From CAXBCP01 sp963974055 (lineage in GTDB: Bacteria > Pseudomonadota > Alphaproteobacteria > MPNO01 > UBA830), in NCBI GenBank assembly GCA_963974055.1, contig CAXBCP010000008.1, positions 79,018 to 143,017 on the forward strand: a stretch of DNA of 64,000 nucleotides, written 5' to 3'. Under the pieces are notes generated by a model that saw nothing but the letters and a program-made list of their open reading frames with translations, searched no databases and was not told the origin of the DNA. The stretch's first letter is position 1. Each line of letters opens with the position of its first letter. The translations under genes were made by a program, and so were the position numbers. Of this stretch, positions 53,865 through 62,941 are shown in pieces.

Positions 53865-55169
53865 TCAGCTCACCCTGACCGAAATACGGTGCATTGAGTT
53901 GTTCAGGTAGCCTTTGGGATTCCAGGCGATCGCAAACGGCTGGCTGACGCCCTTGTCGTCGGTCGCCCGCGCCCACACCTCGTAATATCCCGCTATGGGG
54001 AATTTCAGGTCCGCCGACCATTGCTGCCAGGCATAAGGATTGTGAGGTGAATTGAGGTCCGCCTTCATCCAGGTCGCGCCGAAATCGATGGAAACATCGA
54101 CCTGTGCGACGGCATTGTCGCCCGCCCAGGCATGCCCGCCGACCGTCATGGATTTGTCCGCCACGGTCATGCCCGTCTGCGGCGTTGTGATCAGCGATTT
54201 GACCGGCATCGCCTCGATGATGCCGAAATCGTCTTTGGGCACTTTTTCGCCCGCGGCAACCGGGTGCTGCGGGACGCGATAGGCAGTACCTGTCATTTTC
54301 GGGCCGTCATGGACGATATCGCGCAGCCATATCCGCTTCAGCCATTTCTGCGAGCATGATCCCGGCCAGCCGGGAACGACAAGACGCAACGGTGCGCCGT
54401 TCATGGGATGAATTTCTTTTCCGTTCATGGCGAAGGCGATGAGGTTGTGCGGGTTCATGGCCTTGTCGATCGGCACGCCGCGCGAGATCGGCAGTTTGCC
54501 CTCCTTGCCCGACAAATGGGTGTCCGCGCCTTCATGGGCAGTGTAAATCGCGTTCTGTTTGACGCCCGCTGCCTTCAGAACATCCGCCAGACGCACACCG
54601 GTCCATTCCGAACAGGCAACGGCGCCAAGAGTCCACTGGTTGCCGCGGGCCGGCGGGTTGAACGCCGCGCGGCCATTGCCGCCGCATTCGATGACGAGCT
54701 GTTCGGTCACGACCTCGAATTTGCTCTTGAGATCGGCGATGCTGAGGTTCATCGGATTGTTGACCAGCCCGTCGAGCCGCAGCTTCCAGCTGTCTGCCTC
54801 CATGTTTTCCGGAACGACGCCGTTATTGCGGATAAAATGGCGGGACGTCGGCGTAACCGCGTCGTTCAGCAAATGCGCGGGTGTTTCCGCATTGACCGGG
54901 CGGTCGTTCAGGATGGTCAAGCCGTCCTTACCGGTAATTTTCATTGGATTGGCGGCAAGCGCTTCGGGAACGAAGCCCGCGGGCATGTTGCGGTGAAACG
55001 GGATGGCGGTGCCGATCAGCGCGCCCATGCTCGCAAGGCCGGCGCCTTTCAGGAAACCGCGCCGGTCCTTGTGCGGTTTGCGTCCGAAAACAACTTCGTC
55101 GGCGTGTTCGGGGTCTTTCGCGTAAAGTTCGAAAAGGTCTGTGCCTTTGTCGTCTGTCTTCTTCGTCAT
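53865..55169 (-). CDS. sorA: Sulfite dehydrogenase molybdopterin subunit (SorA-like)
   Basis: A 434-residue sulfite oxidase-family molybdoenzyme that oxidises sulfite to sulfate in the periplasm. It has a twin-arginine signal with RRGFLKGAG near residue 37. The molybdenum ligand Cys is in LVIECGGNGRAAF, and HEGADTHLSG, SRGVPIDKAM and the later MNGAPLRLVVPGW are family signatures; a dimerisation domain completes the protein. It is followed by sorB 5 bp downstream and preceded by a likely ECF-controlled promoter. Confidence 0.9.
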   Translation of the reverse strand: MTKKTDDKGTDLFELYAKDPEHADEVVFGRKPHKDRRGFLKGAGLASMGALIGTAIPFHRNMPAGFVPEALAANPMKITGKDGLTILNDRPVNAETPAHLLNDAVTPTSRHFIRNNGVVPENMEADSWKLRLDGLVNNPMNLSIADLKSKFEVVTEQLVIECGGNGRAAFNPPARGNQWTLGAVACSEWTGVRLADVLKAAGVKQNAIYTAHEGADTHLSGKEGKLPISRGVPIDKAMNPHNLIAFAMNGKEIHPMNGAPLRLVVPGWPGSCSQKWLKRIWLRDIVHDGPKMTGTAYRVPQHPVAAGEKVPKDDFGIIEAMPVKSLITTPQTGMTVADKSMTVGGHAWAGDNAVAQVDVSIDFGATWMKADLNSPHNPYAWQQWSADLKFPIAGYYEVWARATDDKGVSQPFAIAWNPKGYLNNSMHRISVRVS

Positions 55170-55227
55170 GTCCGTTCCCTCCCGGATTTAGTTTTACCGG
55201 TCGGATAAACAACCGGATAAAAGAAAA

Positions 55228-55253
55228 AACGCTCGGGCCGGTCGGGTTATTCC
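55228..55253 (-). promoter_or_regulatory. Candidate ECF sigma promoter upstream of sorA
   Basis: On the minus strand GGAATA (55248-55253) is separated by 16 bp from CGTT (55228-55231), close to the alphaproteobacterial ECF consensus GGAAC-N16/17-CGTT. The CGTT lies about 60 bp before the sorA ATG, and the upstream sigma/anti-sigma pair is encoded on the same strand. No experimental evidence; inference. Confidence 0.5.
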
Positions 55254-55284
55254 ATGACGGACCGGTTTTTTTGAGTCCGGTAGG

Positions 55285-56079
55285 TTATACGCGGCAGGGA
55301 GGGCTTTTCGCCCGGCTTCTGGCCAGTGCTATCCGGGTATCGGCCGACAGCGGCAGGTGGCGGAGACTTGCTTCGCGAATGCCCGAAGCAATGCCTTCGA
55401 GGCGGGACGCGGCCATACCGTCAGCAAGAACGTAATATCCGTATTTGCCGGTTCGCCAAGCGTAGCCCGTCATGTCGCCGATGGAAACCGCAAGGGCCTC
55501 GGCGGAAAGCCCGGCGACCCGCCGGGAAACGGCAAGCGTCACCGTACATCCGCGTGTACCTCTGTATCCGACGATCAGCGCAGCGCCGTGACCGGGATCT
55601 TTTCGGTGTCCGACATGGGCGACCCAAAGGCGGGATGAGGACAGGTCAGGTATATAAATCTTGTCGAAGCCGATGTTTGCGGTCACATGGAGTATCGACG
55701 CCGTGGCCGGTTCATTCCCGCCCATGTTCGCGGTCCAGTTGCTGTGCGCCGTTTTGACCCAATGCACGGAGAGCGGATCGTGCATGCCGGGCAAAGCCAT
55801 CCGCATCACAAACGCCGTCGTAAGCGCCAGGACAAGTACAGCCGCGGCGGCCATACGATGCCGCGTCGGCCTTTCCGTCGTTACCGGCGGGGCGGGAAGT
55901 TCGATTTCCATCATATCGATACTGTCGGCCAAAAGGGATTTGGCCCTGGCCAATGCGGCGATATTCTGCGCGATCGCCGGATTGTTGGCTGCCGCGCGTT
56001 CTACCTCTGCCGCCGTGGCGGCATCGAGTTCGCCATCGGCATAGGCATTCAGAATTTCCCAACTAATCGACTTAACCAT
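55285..56079 (-). CDS. Probable membrane anti-sigma factor
   Basis: A 264-residue protein. The N-terminal domain (LNAYADGELDAATAAEVER) is typical of anti-sigma factor N-termini (AYxDGELD), but it lacks the HxxxCxxC zinc motif. One membrane helix (AAAVLVLALTTAFVMRMAL) separates it from a periplasmic domain of about 160 residues. It lies 11 bp after the ECF sigma gene. Presumably it holds that sigma factor inactive until a periplasmic signal is sensed. Confidence 0.8.
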   Translation of the reverse strand: MVKSISWEILNAYADGELDAATAAEVERAAANNPAIAQNIAALARAKSLLADSIDMMEIELPAPPVTTERPTRHRMAAAAVLVLALTTAFVMRMALPGMHDPLSVHWVKTAHSNWTANMGGNEPATASILHVTANIGFDKIYIPDLSSSRLWVAHVGHRKDPGHGAALIVGYRGTRGCTVTLAVSRRVAGLSAEALAVSIGDMTGYAWRTGKYGYYVLADGMAASRLEGIASGIREASLRHLPLSADTRIALARSRAKSPPCRV

Positions 56080-56090
56080 GGTCGCTTAAC

Positions 56091-56660
56091 TCACTTTCGA
56101 TTTGCACGCTTTGCCGCCGGATCGGGGTTGGCTGGCGGATTTTTCCTGTCAGTCTGTTTCTGTTCCGGACATGCAGGCGTTTCTTCGATCAATTCAAGAA
56201 GTCTGCCCCGGGCACGGCTGATACGGCTCATCACCGTTCCTGCGGGAATGCCCAGGACCTCGGATGTTTCCCGATAGCTCAGGCCGACAACATCGACAAG
56301 GGACAGTATTTCCCGCTGTCGCGTATCGAGTTTTTCGTAGGCGAGCCTGACAGCCACTCTATCGAATAAACGTTCATCGCCGCCCGAATATTCCAATTGG
56401 TCGAGGCCCGGCGGTTCGTTTTCGAAAATATAGGCAGCCCGCTTGTCGCGGCGGAGCCCGTCGATGAACTGGTTGCGCATTATCCGGAACAGCCAGGAGC
56501 GATATGCGGGTTCGTCCGACGGCACATTCGTGGCGCTCAATGCCTTGACCGCGCAATCCTGTGCCAGGTCCTTAGCCCGCTCGGGATTGCCTGTCAGGCT
56601 GTAAGCATATCCGTACAGGCGTTTCAGATATGGCGATATGCGGCCGCGTTGATCGGTCAT
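56091..56660 (-). CDS. ECF RNA polymerase sigma factor, sulfite-locus
   Basis: A 189-residue ECF sigma factor. Region 2: LKRLYGYAYSLTGNPERAKDLAQDCAVKAL with the DLAQD core-binding motif, then WLFRIMRNQFIDGLRR. Region 4: LDTRQREILSLVDVVGLSYRETSEVLGIPAGTVMSRISRARGRL in outline, with recognition helix AGTVMSRISRARG. The gene order sigma / anti-sigma / sorA / sorB on one strand supports control of sulfite oxidation, as described for RpoE1/RpoE4 and SorT in Sinorhizobium meliloti. Confidence 0.88.
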   Translation of the reverse strand: MTDQRGRISPYLKRLYGYAYSLTGNPERAKDLAQDCAVKALSATNVPSDEPAYRSWLFRIMRNQFIDGLRRDKRAAYIFENEPPGLDQLEYSGGDERLFDRVAVRLAYEKLDTRQREILSLVDVVGLSYRETSEVLGIPAGTVMSRISRARGRLLELIEETPACPEQKQTDRKNPPANPDPAAKRANRK

Positions 56661-56766
56661 TCGTGAATCATATGAAACTCTTCTCCAGAGGAATAGCTTT
56701 CATCGCCGGTTCTTCGCCGGTCATTGATCGGGGTCAACGTGCACTGTCCCGCCGTTGCGGTCGTCT

Positions 56767-57681
56767 CTATCCCAGGCAGCGTTCCCAGCGGGGTTCCGGA
56801 CCGATGCGGTCGATCAGGAAATCGATAAAGGCGCGGGCGCGGGCGGATAAATGACGGGTCGGCGGATAGACGGCGTAGATCGACATGCCGAACCAGTCAT
56901 ATTCCGTCAGCACGGGGACGAGCGATCCTTCCGCGATCTGTTCGTGGACGATGAAGCTGGGCTCGCAGGCAATGCCGAGCCCCCCGATTGCCGCCATGCG
57001 AAGTGTTTCGCCGCTGGTGGCGATCATGCGGTATTGCGTGGTCAGAACCCCTTTGCTGCCATCGGGATGTCTGAACGGCCAGTTGGCGGGCTGGTGCATA
57101 TTACCGTAACAGAGTGCCGGCAGTTTGCTCAGGTCATCGAGGGAATGCGGTGTGCCGTGTCTGGCCAGAAACGCCGGGCTCGCACACACCACATGTCGGA
57201 TGTCGCAGAGCCGCCGGGCGATCAGGCTGGAATCCCGGAGTGTGCCGACGCGGATCGCCAGATCCATACCTTCCCCGACCAGATCGACACGGCGGTCGCT
57301 GATATCGGCCTCGATCAGCAGGGACGGGTGCAGTTCCATGAACGCGCCGAGTGCCGCATTGAGTTCCGCCTGGGCAAGCGATGTCGGTATGGCGATCCGC
57401 AATGTGCCGGTCAGGCGGGCAGACTCCACCACGGTCAGGCAGTCTGCTTCTTCCATGTCGGCGACAATCCGGACGCATCTTTCGTAATAGGTGCGCCCGG
57501 CATCGGTCAGGGTGATCCGCCGGGTGCTACGCCGCATCAACTGGACGCCCAGCCGGGATTCCAGGTCCTTCACCCGGCGGCTAATGGCGGACGCCGCAAT
57601 ACCCATCTGCATGGATGCACGGGTCACGCTGAGCGTCTCGGCGACCCGAATGAAGGTCTGCATTTCCTCGAAGCGGTCCAT
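56767..57681 (-). CDS. LysR-type transcriptional regulator
   Basis: A 304-residue LTTR. N-terminal winged helix-turn-helix: MDRFEEMQTFIRVAETLSVT then AASAISRRVKDLESRLGVQL, with RSTRRITLTDAGRTYY completing the wing. The C-terminal substrate-binding fold follows (LRIAIPTSLAQAELN to LIVARRLCD-like segments). It is divergent from the azoreductase-like gene; a 17-bp dyad lies in the 114-bp gap. ATG 57681 is preferred over 57693. It probably regulates the azoreductase and itself. Confidence 0.88.
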   Translation of the reverse strand: MDRFEEMQTFIRVAETLSVTRASMQMGIAASAISRRVKDLESRLGVQLMRRSTRRITLTDAGRTYYERCVRIVADMEEADCLTVVESARLTGTLRIAIPTSLAQAELNAALGAFMELHPSLLIEADISDRRVDLVGEGMDLAIRVGTLRDSSLIARRLCDIRHVVCASPAFLARHGTPHSLDDLSKLPALCYGNMHQPANWPFRHPDGSKGVLTTQYRMIATSGETLRMAAIGGLGIACEPSFIVHEQIAEGSLVPVLTEYDWFGMSIYAVYPPTRHLSARARAFIDFLIDRIGPEPRWERCLG

Positions 57682-57696
57682 TATTATGCTCAATAA

Positions 57697-57713
57697 AAGA
57701 ATAGTAATTTCTT
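57697..57713. promoter_or_regulatory. LysR-type operator candidate, AAGAA-N7-TTCTT
   Basis: A perfect 5-bp dyad with a 7-bp spacer in an AT-rich patch between the LysR gene (start 57681) and the azoreductase gene (start 57796). It overlaps a T-N11-A pattern (57702-57714), as expected for LTTR boxes. Position within the divergent promoter region supports the role. Confidence 0.5.
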
Positions 57714-57795
57714 ATAATGCTTCTTTATAGGGGCATGGGCAACTTCCATATCGGGGATATCGAAACGACATCCACCCGAAACAAAGGAAGATAAA

Positions 57796-58425
57796 ATGTC
57801 TACTGCCCCTCAGTCCCTCAAGGTTCTTCGTATCGATGCAAGCATGCGCCGCGCCGGCTCGGTCAGCCGGGACCTCGCGGACGACGTGATAGCGTCGCTT
57901 CGCGCACGGCATGGCGAAATCGACGTTACCGAGCGCAATCTGGCCGATGGCGTTCCTCTTATCGACGAAGCGTGGATCGGCGCCAATTTTACCGATCCCG
58001 CCGACCGGACGGACGAACAGAAAGCGGCGCTCGCCCTGTCCGACACGCTTGTTCGCGAACTCAAAGAGGCGGATGCGGTCGTGATTGCCACGCCGATCTA
58101 CAATTTCAGCGTGCCCGGCGCGCTCAAGGCCTGGATCGACCAGATTGCGCGTGCGCGGGAAACATTCCGCTATTCGGAAGCCGGCCCCGTCGGTCTGCTC
58201 GAAGGCAAGAAAGCGTATCTCGTTATCGCATCGGGCGGCACCGAAATCGGCGGCGAAATCGACTTCGCGAGCGGATATGTGAGGCATATCCTCGGCTTTA
58301 TCGGTATTGACGATGTGACCACGGTTGCCGCCGGTCGCCTGATGTTCACACCGGAAGAATCCGTCGCATCGGCAAAGGCCGAGATCGCGGCGATCGGAGC
58401 CGCCGTACAGACAATCGCCGCCTGA
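57796..58425 (+). CDS. azoR: FMN-dependent NADH azoreductase-like flavoprotein
   Basis: A 209-residue flavodoxin-fold oxidoreductase. LKVLRIDASMRRAGSVSRDL is the FMN-phosphate loop near the start; ADAVVIATPIYNFSVPGALKAWIDQIARA matches the AzoR second signature in outline, and IASGGTEIGGEIDFASG the third. It reduces azo compounds, quinones or other electrophiles with NAD(P)H. AAAGGAAG precedes the ATG. It is under likely control of the adjacent LysR protein. Confidence 0.88.
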   Translation: MSTAPQSLKVLRIDASMRRAGSVSRDLADDVIASLRARHGEIDVTERNLADGVPLIDEAWIGANFTDPADRTDEQKAALALSDTLVRELKEADAVVIATPIYNFSVPGALKAWIDQIARARETFRYSEAGPVGLLEGKKAYLVIASGGTEIGGEIDFASGYVRHILGFIGIDDVTTVAAGRLMFTPEESVASAKAEIAAIGAAVQTIAA

Positions 58426-58440
58426 CTGTCTGCCGTCCTC

Positions 58441-58481
58441 CCGGCCGTTGCCCGCCCGTGAAAGGGCCGGGTGACGGCCGG
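58441..58481. terminator. Stem-loop between convergent azoR and radC
   Basis: CCGGCCGT at 58441-58448 pairs perfectly with ACGGCCGG at 58474-58481, with an inner CCCG/CGGG pair in the loop. It separates the convergent stops of the azoreductase and radC genes. No T-run; a bidirectional terminator is possible. Confidence 0.4.
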
Positions 58482-59177
58482 TTACAGCAATCCCATCGAT
58501 TTAAAGCTTTCATGCCCCGATTTGGATATCACCACGTGATCGTGCAACACGATGCCGAGCAGCGCGCCGGCATCGCGCACCTCCTCGGTCATTTCCACGT
58601 CGGCGCGCGACGGGGTGGGGTCGCCCGACGGGTGATTATGCACCATGATGATCGCGGTTGCGCCGTGTTCCAGCGCGCGTTTGACCACCTCGCGGGGATA
58701 GACCGCCGTACGGTTGACGGTGCCCGTGCCCTGCACCTCGTCGGCAATCAGGCGGTTCTTGGAATCGAGGAACAGCAGCCGGAATTCCTCGGTCCGGTTG
58801 TGCCCCATGGAGACCCGCAGATAGTCGATCAGCCCGGTCCACGACGACAGTACCGGACCGTCGGCGATTTCTTCGCGAACCGCCCGGCGGGCAAGACCGG
58901 CGGTTACGGCGATCAGCGCAATGGTCGCCTCGCTGACGCCTTTGACGGTGGCGAGCTCGGTGGCGGGTGCTGCCAGCACGCCGGCGACCGATCCGAACCG
59001 GGCGATCAGGGCCTTGGCCACTGGTTTGGTGTCGCCCTGACGGCGGACGCCGAACAGAAGGAATTCCAGCAGTTCGTAGTCGGCCAGGCTGTCCGCCCCG
59101 CGGTCGAGCACACGGCGGCGCAGGCGGTCCCGGTGACCGAGATGATGGGGTTTGTCGGAGGCGCCGGACATGGACAT
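58482..59177 (-). CDS. radC: RadC-family JAB domain protein
   Basis: A 231-residue RadC protein. An N-terminal helix-hairpin-helix-like region (RLRRRVLDRGADSLADYELLEFLL and the following VKGVSEATIALIAV) precedes the JAB/MPN domain with the metal motif VHNHPSGDPTPS (HxH then D). The historic DNA-repair name is doubtful for the family as a whole. An earlier or later Met (59177 or 59171) could be the start. Confidence 0.88.
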   Translation of the reverse strand: MSMSGASDKPHHLGHRDRLRRRVLDRGADSLADYELLEFLLFGVRRQGDTKPVAKALIARFGSVAGVLAAPATELATVKGVSEATIALIAVTAGLARRAVREEIADGPVLSSWTGLIDYLRVSMGHNRTEEFRLLFLDSKNRLIADEVQGTGTVNRTAVYPREVVKRALEHGATAIIMVHNHPSGDPTPSRADVEMTEEVRDAGALLGIVLHDHVVISKSGHESFKSMGLL

Positions 59178-59230
59178 ATTGTGCTGCGCCGCCTAATCCA
59201 GAGCAACAATATCGTTAAGGATCACGCAAA

Positions 59231-60010
59231 ATGACATCCTTCCCCAGCCTGTTCGTTTCCCACGGATCGCCGATGATGGCGCTCGAAGACAGCCGTGCGC
59301 GCCGGTTTCTCTGCAAACTGGGAGAGGAAATCGGCAGGCCGGAGGCAATCATCATCGCGTCGGCGCACTGGGAGGCGCCGCGTCTCGCCTTCACCACGGC
59401 GGAAAGGCTGCCGACGATCCACGATTTCGGCGGGTTTCCCCAGGCGCTGCACGATTGCCAGTATACGCCGCCGGGGGCACCCGATGCGGTGGCGAAAGCG
59501 GCTGGTTTATTGCAGGCGGCGGGGATGACCGCCTATGCCGACCCGGTACGCGGCGTCGATCACGGCACCTGGGTGCCGTTGATGCTTATGTATCCGGACG
59601 CGGATATTCCGGTCGCGCAGATTTCCATTGAAACCGCGCTCGGCGCAGCCCGCCAGCTTGAAATCGGCCGCGCGCTGGCGCCGCTGCGCGACGACGACGT
59701 GCTGGTTATCGGGTCGGGGAATATCACCCACAACCTTCGCGAAATGAACCGGGCCGAGCCGGACGGTGAAGGCCATGACTGGGTGGTCGAATTCGGAAAC
59801 TGGGTGGCGGATGCGCTCGCGGCGGGGCGGATCGACGAGTTGATCGCCTGGGAAAAAGCGCCCCATGCGCGGCGCAGTCATCCGTCGGATGAACATTTTC
59901 TGCCGCTGTTCACGGCACTTGGCGCCGGCGGGCCGGACGCCGTCGCCGAAAAAATTCATTCGAGCTACAGCTACGGTTCCCTCGCAATGGATATGTATTC
60001 TTTTCGGTAG
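59231..60010 (+). CDS. Class III extradiol dioxygenase-like (YgiD/DOPA dioxygenase family)
   Basis: A 259-residue protein of the LigB superfamily. FVSHGSPMMALEDS holds the first metal His; IIIASAHWEAPRLAF the second; further conserved segments are LPTIHDFGGFP and VDHGTWVPLMLMYPDADIPV, with the base His. Related plant and bacterial enzymes cleave 3,4-dihydroxyphenylalanine rings (DODA/YgiD). AAGGA precedes the ATG by 10 bp. It is divergent from radC by 53 bp. Confidence 0.85.
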   Translation: MTSFPSLFVSHGSPMMALEDSRARRFLCKLGEEIGRPEAIIIASAHWEAPRLAFTTAERLPTIHDFGGFPQALHDCQYTPPGAPDAVAKAAGLLQAAGMTAYADPVRGVDHGTWVPLMLMYPDADIPVAQISIETALGAARQLEIGRALAPLRDDDVLVIGSGNITHNLREMNRAEPDGEGHDWVVEFGNWVADALAAGRIDELIAWEKAPHARRSHPSDEHFLPLFTALGAGGPDAVAEKIHSSYSYGSLAMDMYSFR

Positions 60011-60197
60011 AGAAGAAGCGGAACACTATACGAAGACGTTTACTCCGCCCGAGAAATCCGGAGAAGACGTCGGCAGGGCTGACGCGAAGTCACGTTCCGT
60101 TTCCGACTGACTAATTAAATCGCGTTCCCGCGCCTTTGTTGCTACGTAGAACCGGTCGGGTCAGGCAGTTTTCAATATTCCGGGGAACGTAAGCGCA

Positions 60198-61499
60198 ATG
60201 AAATCGATATTGGAGTGGGTGGAGATAAAATCGCGCCTGGTTTACTCGGCGCTCTCCGGTGCGGAATTCTACATTCAGGCCGGCATTGTCGTGCTTGCCG
60301 CCGTGATCGGCTGGATGCTGGGGGCTTACATCCTTAAACGCGTCAGGCTGTTCCGCGAGGAGCCGCAGCCCGGGCCCCTCGCAGATCTGCGGGGGACCAT
60401 TCACCGTGCCAGCGCACTCGTACAACCCGTGACCGCCGCGATCGCGCTTGGCTTCGCAACGGAGGTCAGCGATTCCATTGTCGGTTCGGTCTGGCTTGTG
60501 AAGGCCGCCCAGGGCGTCGCCTTGGTTTTCGTGGTTTACAGCCTTGCCAAACACCTGCTGCAGAACACAACCATTATCGCGCTTCTCAAATGGGTGGGTC
60601 TCCCGGTTGCCATCCTGTACAGCCTGGGATGGCTGACGGACGTTATTCAGCATCTCGACAGCATTTCGCTCAATCTCGGCAATATCAAGATCAGCGTTTA
60701 CACGATTCTGCGGACCTTCGTTTTCGGTTTCGTTCTCTTCTGGCTCGGCCGAATTTCGAATACGGCGGGGAAACGCGTGATACGCAACCAGGAGGTCCTC
60801 GATGTGGGCGCCCGCGAGGTGGTCGCAAAACTCTTCGAGATAGCCGTTTTCGTGGTGATTTTCCTGTTGCTTTTAAACGTGATGGGGATCGACCTTACGG
60901 CGCTGGCGGTGTTCGGCGGGGCGCTCGGGGTCGGGCTCGGATTCGGCCTGCAACAGATAGCTTCGAATTTTATTTCCGGCATGATTATCCTGCTCGACCG
61001 GAGCATTACCATCGGGGACTACATCCAGCTGGAAGACGGCCGGTCGGGCACGCTGCGCGAACTCAGCATGCGGTCGGCGACGCTGGAAACCTACGATGGC
61101 AAGGACATCATGGTCCCGAACGAGAAATTCATAACGACCTCGTTCACCAACTGGACCCACAACAACAATATGCAGCGGTATCCCATCAACTTTCAGGTCG
61201 CCTATGACACGGATCTCGAAGCGATGTTTCCGATACTGCGCGAGGTGGTATCCAGCCATCCCAAGGTGATCAGCGGCGACGATATCCCGGTCGAACTGAG
61301 GCCAGATGCCGAAATATCCAAATTCGCGGATTCCGGCATTGAGATCCTGGTCGAATTCTGGATGGACGGGGTGGACGACGGCGAAAACCGTGTCGGCGCC
61401 GATCTTCTGTTGATGATCTGGACGGCGCTAAAGGCCAATGGAATTGTCATTCCGTTCCCGCAGCGCGTGGTCAAGGTGCTTGGCGATACGAAGGATTGA
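60198..61499 (+). CDS. Mechanosensitive ion channel, MscS family
   Basis: A 433-residue MscS-like channel. Several N-terminal hydrophobic segments are followed by the pore-lining TM3 (IDLTALAVFGGALGVGLGFG), with its glycine/alanine packing, then LQQIASNFISGMIILLDRSI and the beta domain (LDRSITIGDYIQLEDGRSG). It relieves turgor during osmotic down-shock. It is convergent with the TAXI-type gene downstream. Confidence 0.9.
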   Translation: MKSILEWVEIKSRLVYSALSGAEFYIQAGIVVLAAVIGWMLGAYILKRVRLFREEPQPGPLADLRGTIHRASALVQPVTAAIALGFATEVSDSIVGSVWLVKAAQGVALVFVVYSLAKHLLQNTTIIALLKWVGLPVAILYSLGWLTDVIQHLDSISLNLGNIKISVYTILRTFVFGFVLFWLGRISNTAGKRVIRNQEVLDVGAREVVAKLFEIAVFVVIFLLLLNVMGIDLTALAVFGGALGVGLGFGLQQIASNFISGMIILLDRSITIGDYIQLEDGRSGTLRELSMRSATLETYDGKDIMVPNEKFITTSFTNWTHNNNMQRYPINFQVAYDTDLEAMFPILREVVSSHPKVISGDDIPVELRPDAEISKFADSGIEILVEFWMDGVDDGENRVGADLLLMIWTALKANGIVIPFPQRVVKVLGDTKD

Positions 61500-61519
61500 G
61501 CAAACGGCGGCGCCGGTAT

Positions 61520-61545
61520 TCGCCGGCTGCACGAGCGGCCGGCGA
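61520..61545. terminator. Stem-loop between convergent mscS-like and TAXI genes
   Basis: TCGCCGGC at 61520-61527 pairs perfectly with GCCGGCGA at 61538-61545 with a 10-nt loop, in the 77-bp space between convergent genes. A bidirectional terminator role is plausible; no T-run follows. Confidence 0.4.
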
Positions 61546-61576
61546 TGGAAATGCACAGGCATTCGCCTGAGGCTGC

Positions 61577-62941
61577 TTAAGAGCTACCGCTGGCTTTCGC
61601 CTCGGCCTTTTCTTCGGCTGCGTCGGTCTTGCGGTGCAGCATGTTGCGCATCAGGTCGATGTGGAACCGCAGGGTGTAGTGCATGTCGCGGTAGCCGACC
61701 GGGACGTTCACTTCGCTGACGTCTTCGTCGATTTCCTCCAGGCGGGCAAAGGCGGCTTCGCGTTCTTCCGCCGTTTCCGCGCTCCGGACCTGGGCCTCCA
61801 CCGCGACCATTTCCTTGTACCAGCGGACGATGCGCGATCGCATGCGCCATTTGTATAGCGGCGGCACGATGCGCATCAGCGGGATCATCAGGGTCACCAG
61901 CGGCAACAACAGGATAGACAGGCGCACCAGCATGTCGGCGACCCAGTAGGGAAGGTAGCGGTCGAGCAGGGACGGCCCGTCCTCGATATAGCGTCGCGCC
62001 TTGTCCGACAGCGGAAAGTCGAGATACTTGACGGACGGGAACTGCTGCGGACGTTCGAACAGCCCGCCCGGTCCGTGGATTTCGGTCATTGCGCGCAACA
62101 GCAGCGTGCGCAGCGCCGGGTGCAGGTTGTCGTGAATGACCAGGGTCGCCGCGGCCGCAAGCAGGGTCTTGTCGACCGCCGGCACGTCCGTTTCGAAATT
62201 GACCATGCCGCGGGGCAGGATCACCCTGGACATGTAGAGATAGTGGCGCGTGTAAGCTTCGGCCCGCTCGAAGGTCATGAGTTCGAGCGACGGGTCTTCT
62301 ATGAGCTCCCGGATGATCGGCGATTCCGCCGAAGCGATGTAAAAAGCCGCGTCGAGTTCACCCCGACGCAGGGCGTCCGCGGAGGGCTTGCCGCCACTGT
62401 CGCGAATGCGCGTATTCTGCCGCGTGACCCCGTTTCGCGCCAGGATCGGCTCGACGAAGGTGCGGGTGCCGGAGCCGACGCCGCCGATGGCGATCGTCCG
62501 GCCTTTCAGGGCGTTCAATAGATTGATTTCGGCATCTCCCCGGTGGAAAACCCAGAGCGGTTCGAAATACAGGCTGCCGAGCGAATAGAGCACGTCGTCT
62601 TCCTGCTGCCTGCCGATCCCGCTTTGCAGGAACGCCGCGTCGATCTTGCCGCTCCGCAGCATTTCCAGATTCTGAACCGATCCGGACGTCACTTCGATTT
62701 TCAACGTCACCCCTTCGCGGGCCAGGATCTCTTTGTATTTTTGCGCGAAGGCATAATAGGCACCGGATGTGCCGCCGCTCGCAATTGTCAGCGTGTCCGG
62801 CGGCGCCGGCTGGATGAATTTCCCGGCGACCGCGAAGCCGATCGCGAGGATGACCAGCGGCGGGCCGAAAACGCCGAGCTTCGCCGCAAGGGTGCCGCGC
62901 ATGATGCGCTTCAGGAAACCGGGACGGTTTTTTTCCGCCAT
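61577..62941 (-). CDS. Membrane-anchored TAXI family solute-binding protein
   Basis: A 454-residue TRAP-transporter-associated extracytoplasmic immunogenic (TAXI) protein. An N-terminal membrane anchor (VFGPPLVILAIGFAVAGKF) replaces a cleavable signal. LTIASGGTSGAYYAFAQKYKE is the TAXI signature, followed by SGSVQNLEMLRSGKIDAAFLQ and GGVGSGTRTFVEPILARNG. A second hydrophobic region and a charged coiled-coil-like C-terminus follow (about residues 345-445), an unusual addition. No TRAP permease genes are adjacent. ATG 62941 is chosen; the open frame upstream is not family-like. Confidence 0.85.
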   Translation of the reverse strand: MAEKNRPGFLKRIMRGTLAAKLGVFGPPLVILAIGFAVAGKFIQPAPPDTLTIASGGTSGAYYAFAQKYKEILAREGVTLKIEVTSGSVQNLEMLRSGKIDAAFLQSGIGRQQEDDVLYSLGSLYFEPLWVFHRGDAEINLLNALKGRTIAIGGVGSGTRTFVEPILARNGVTRQNTRIRDSGGKPSADALRRGELDAAFYIASAESPIIRELIEDPSLELMTFERAEAYTRHYLYMSRVILPRGMVNFETDVPAVDKTLLAAAATLVIHDNLHPALRTLLLRAMTEIHGPGGLFERPQQFPSVKYLDFPLSDKARRYIEDGPSLLDRYLPYWVADMLVRLSILLLPLVTLMIPLMRIVPPLYKWRMRSRIVRWYKEMVAVEAQVRSAETAEEREAAFARLEEIDEDVSEVNVPVGYRDMHYTLRFHIDLMRNMLHRKTDAAEEKAEAKASGSS

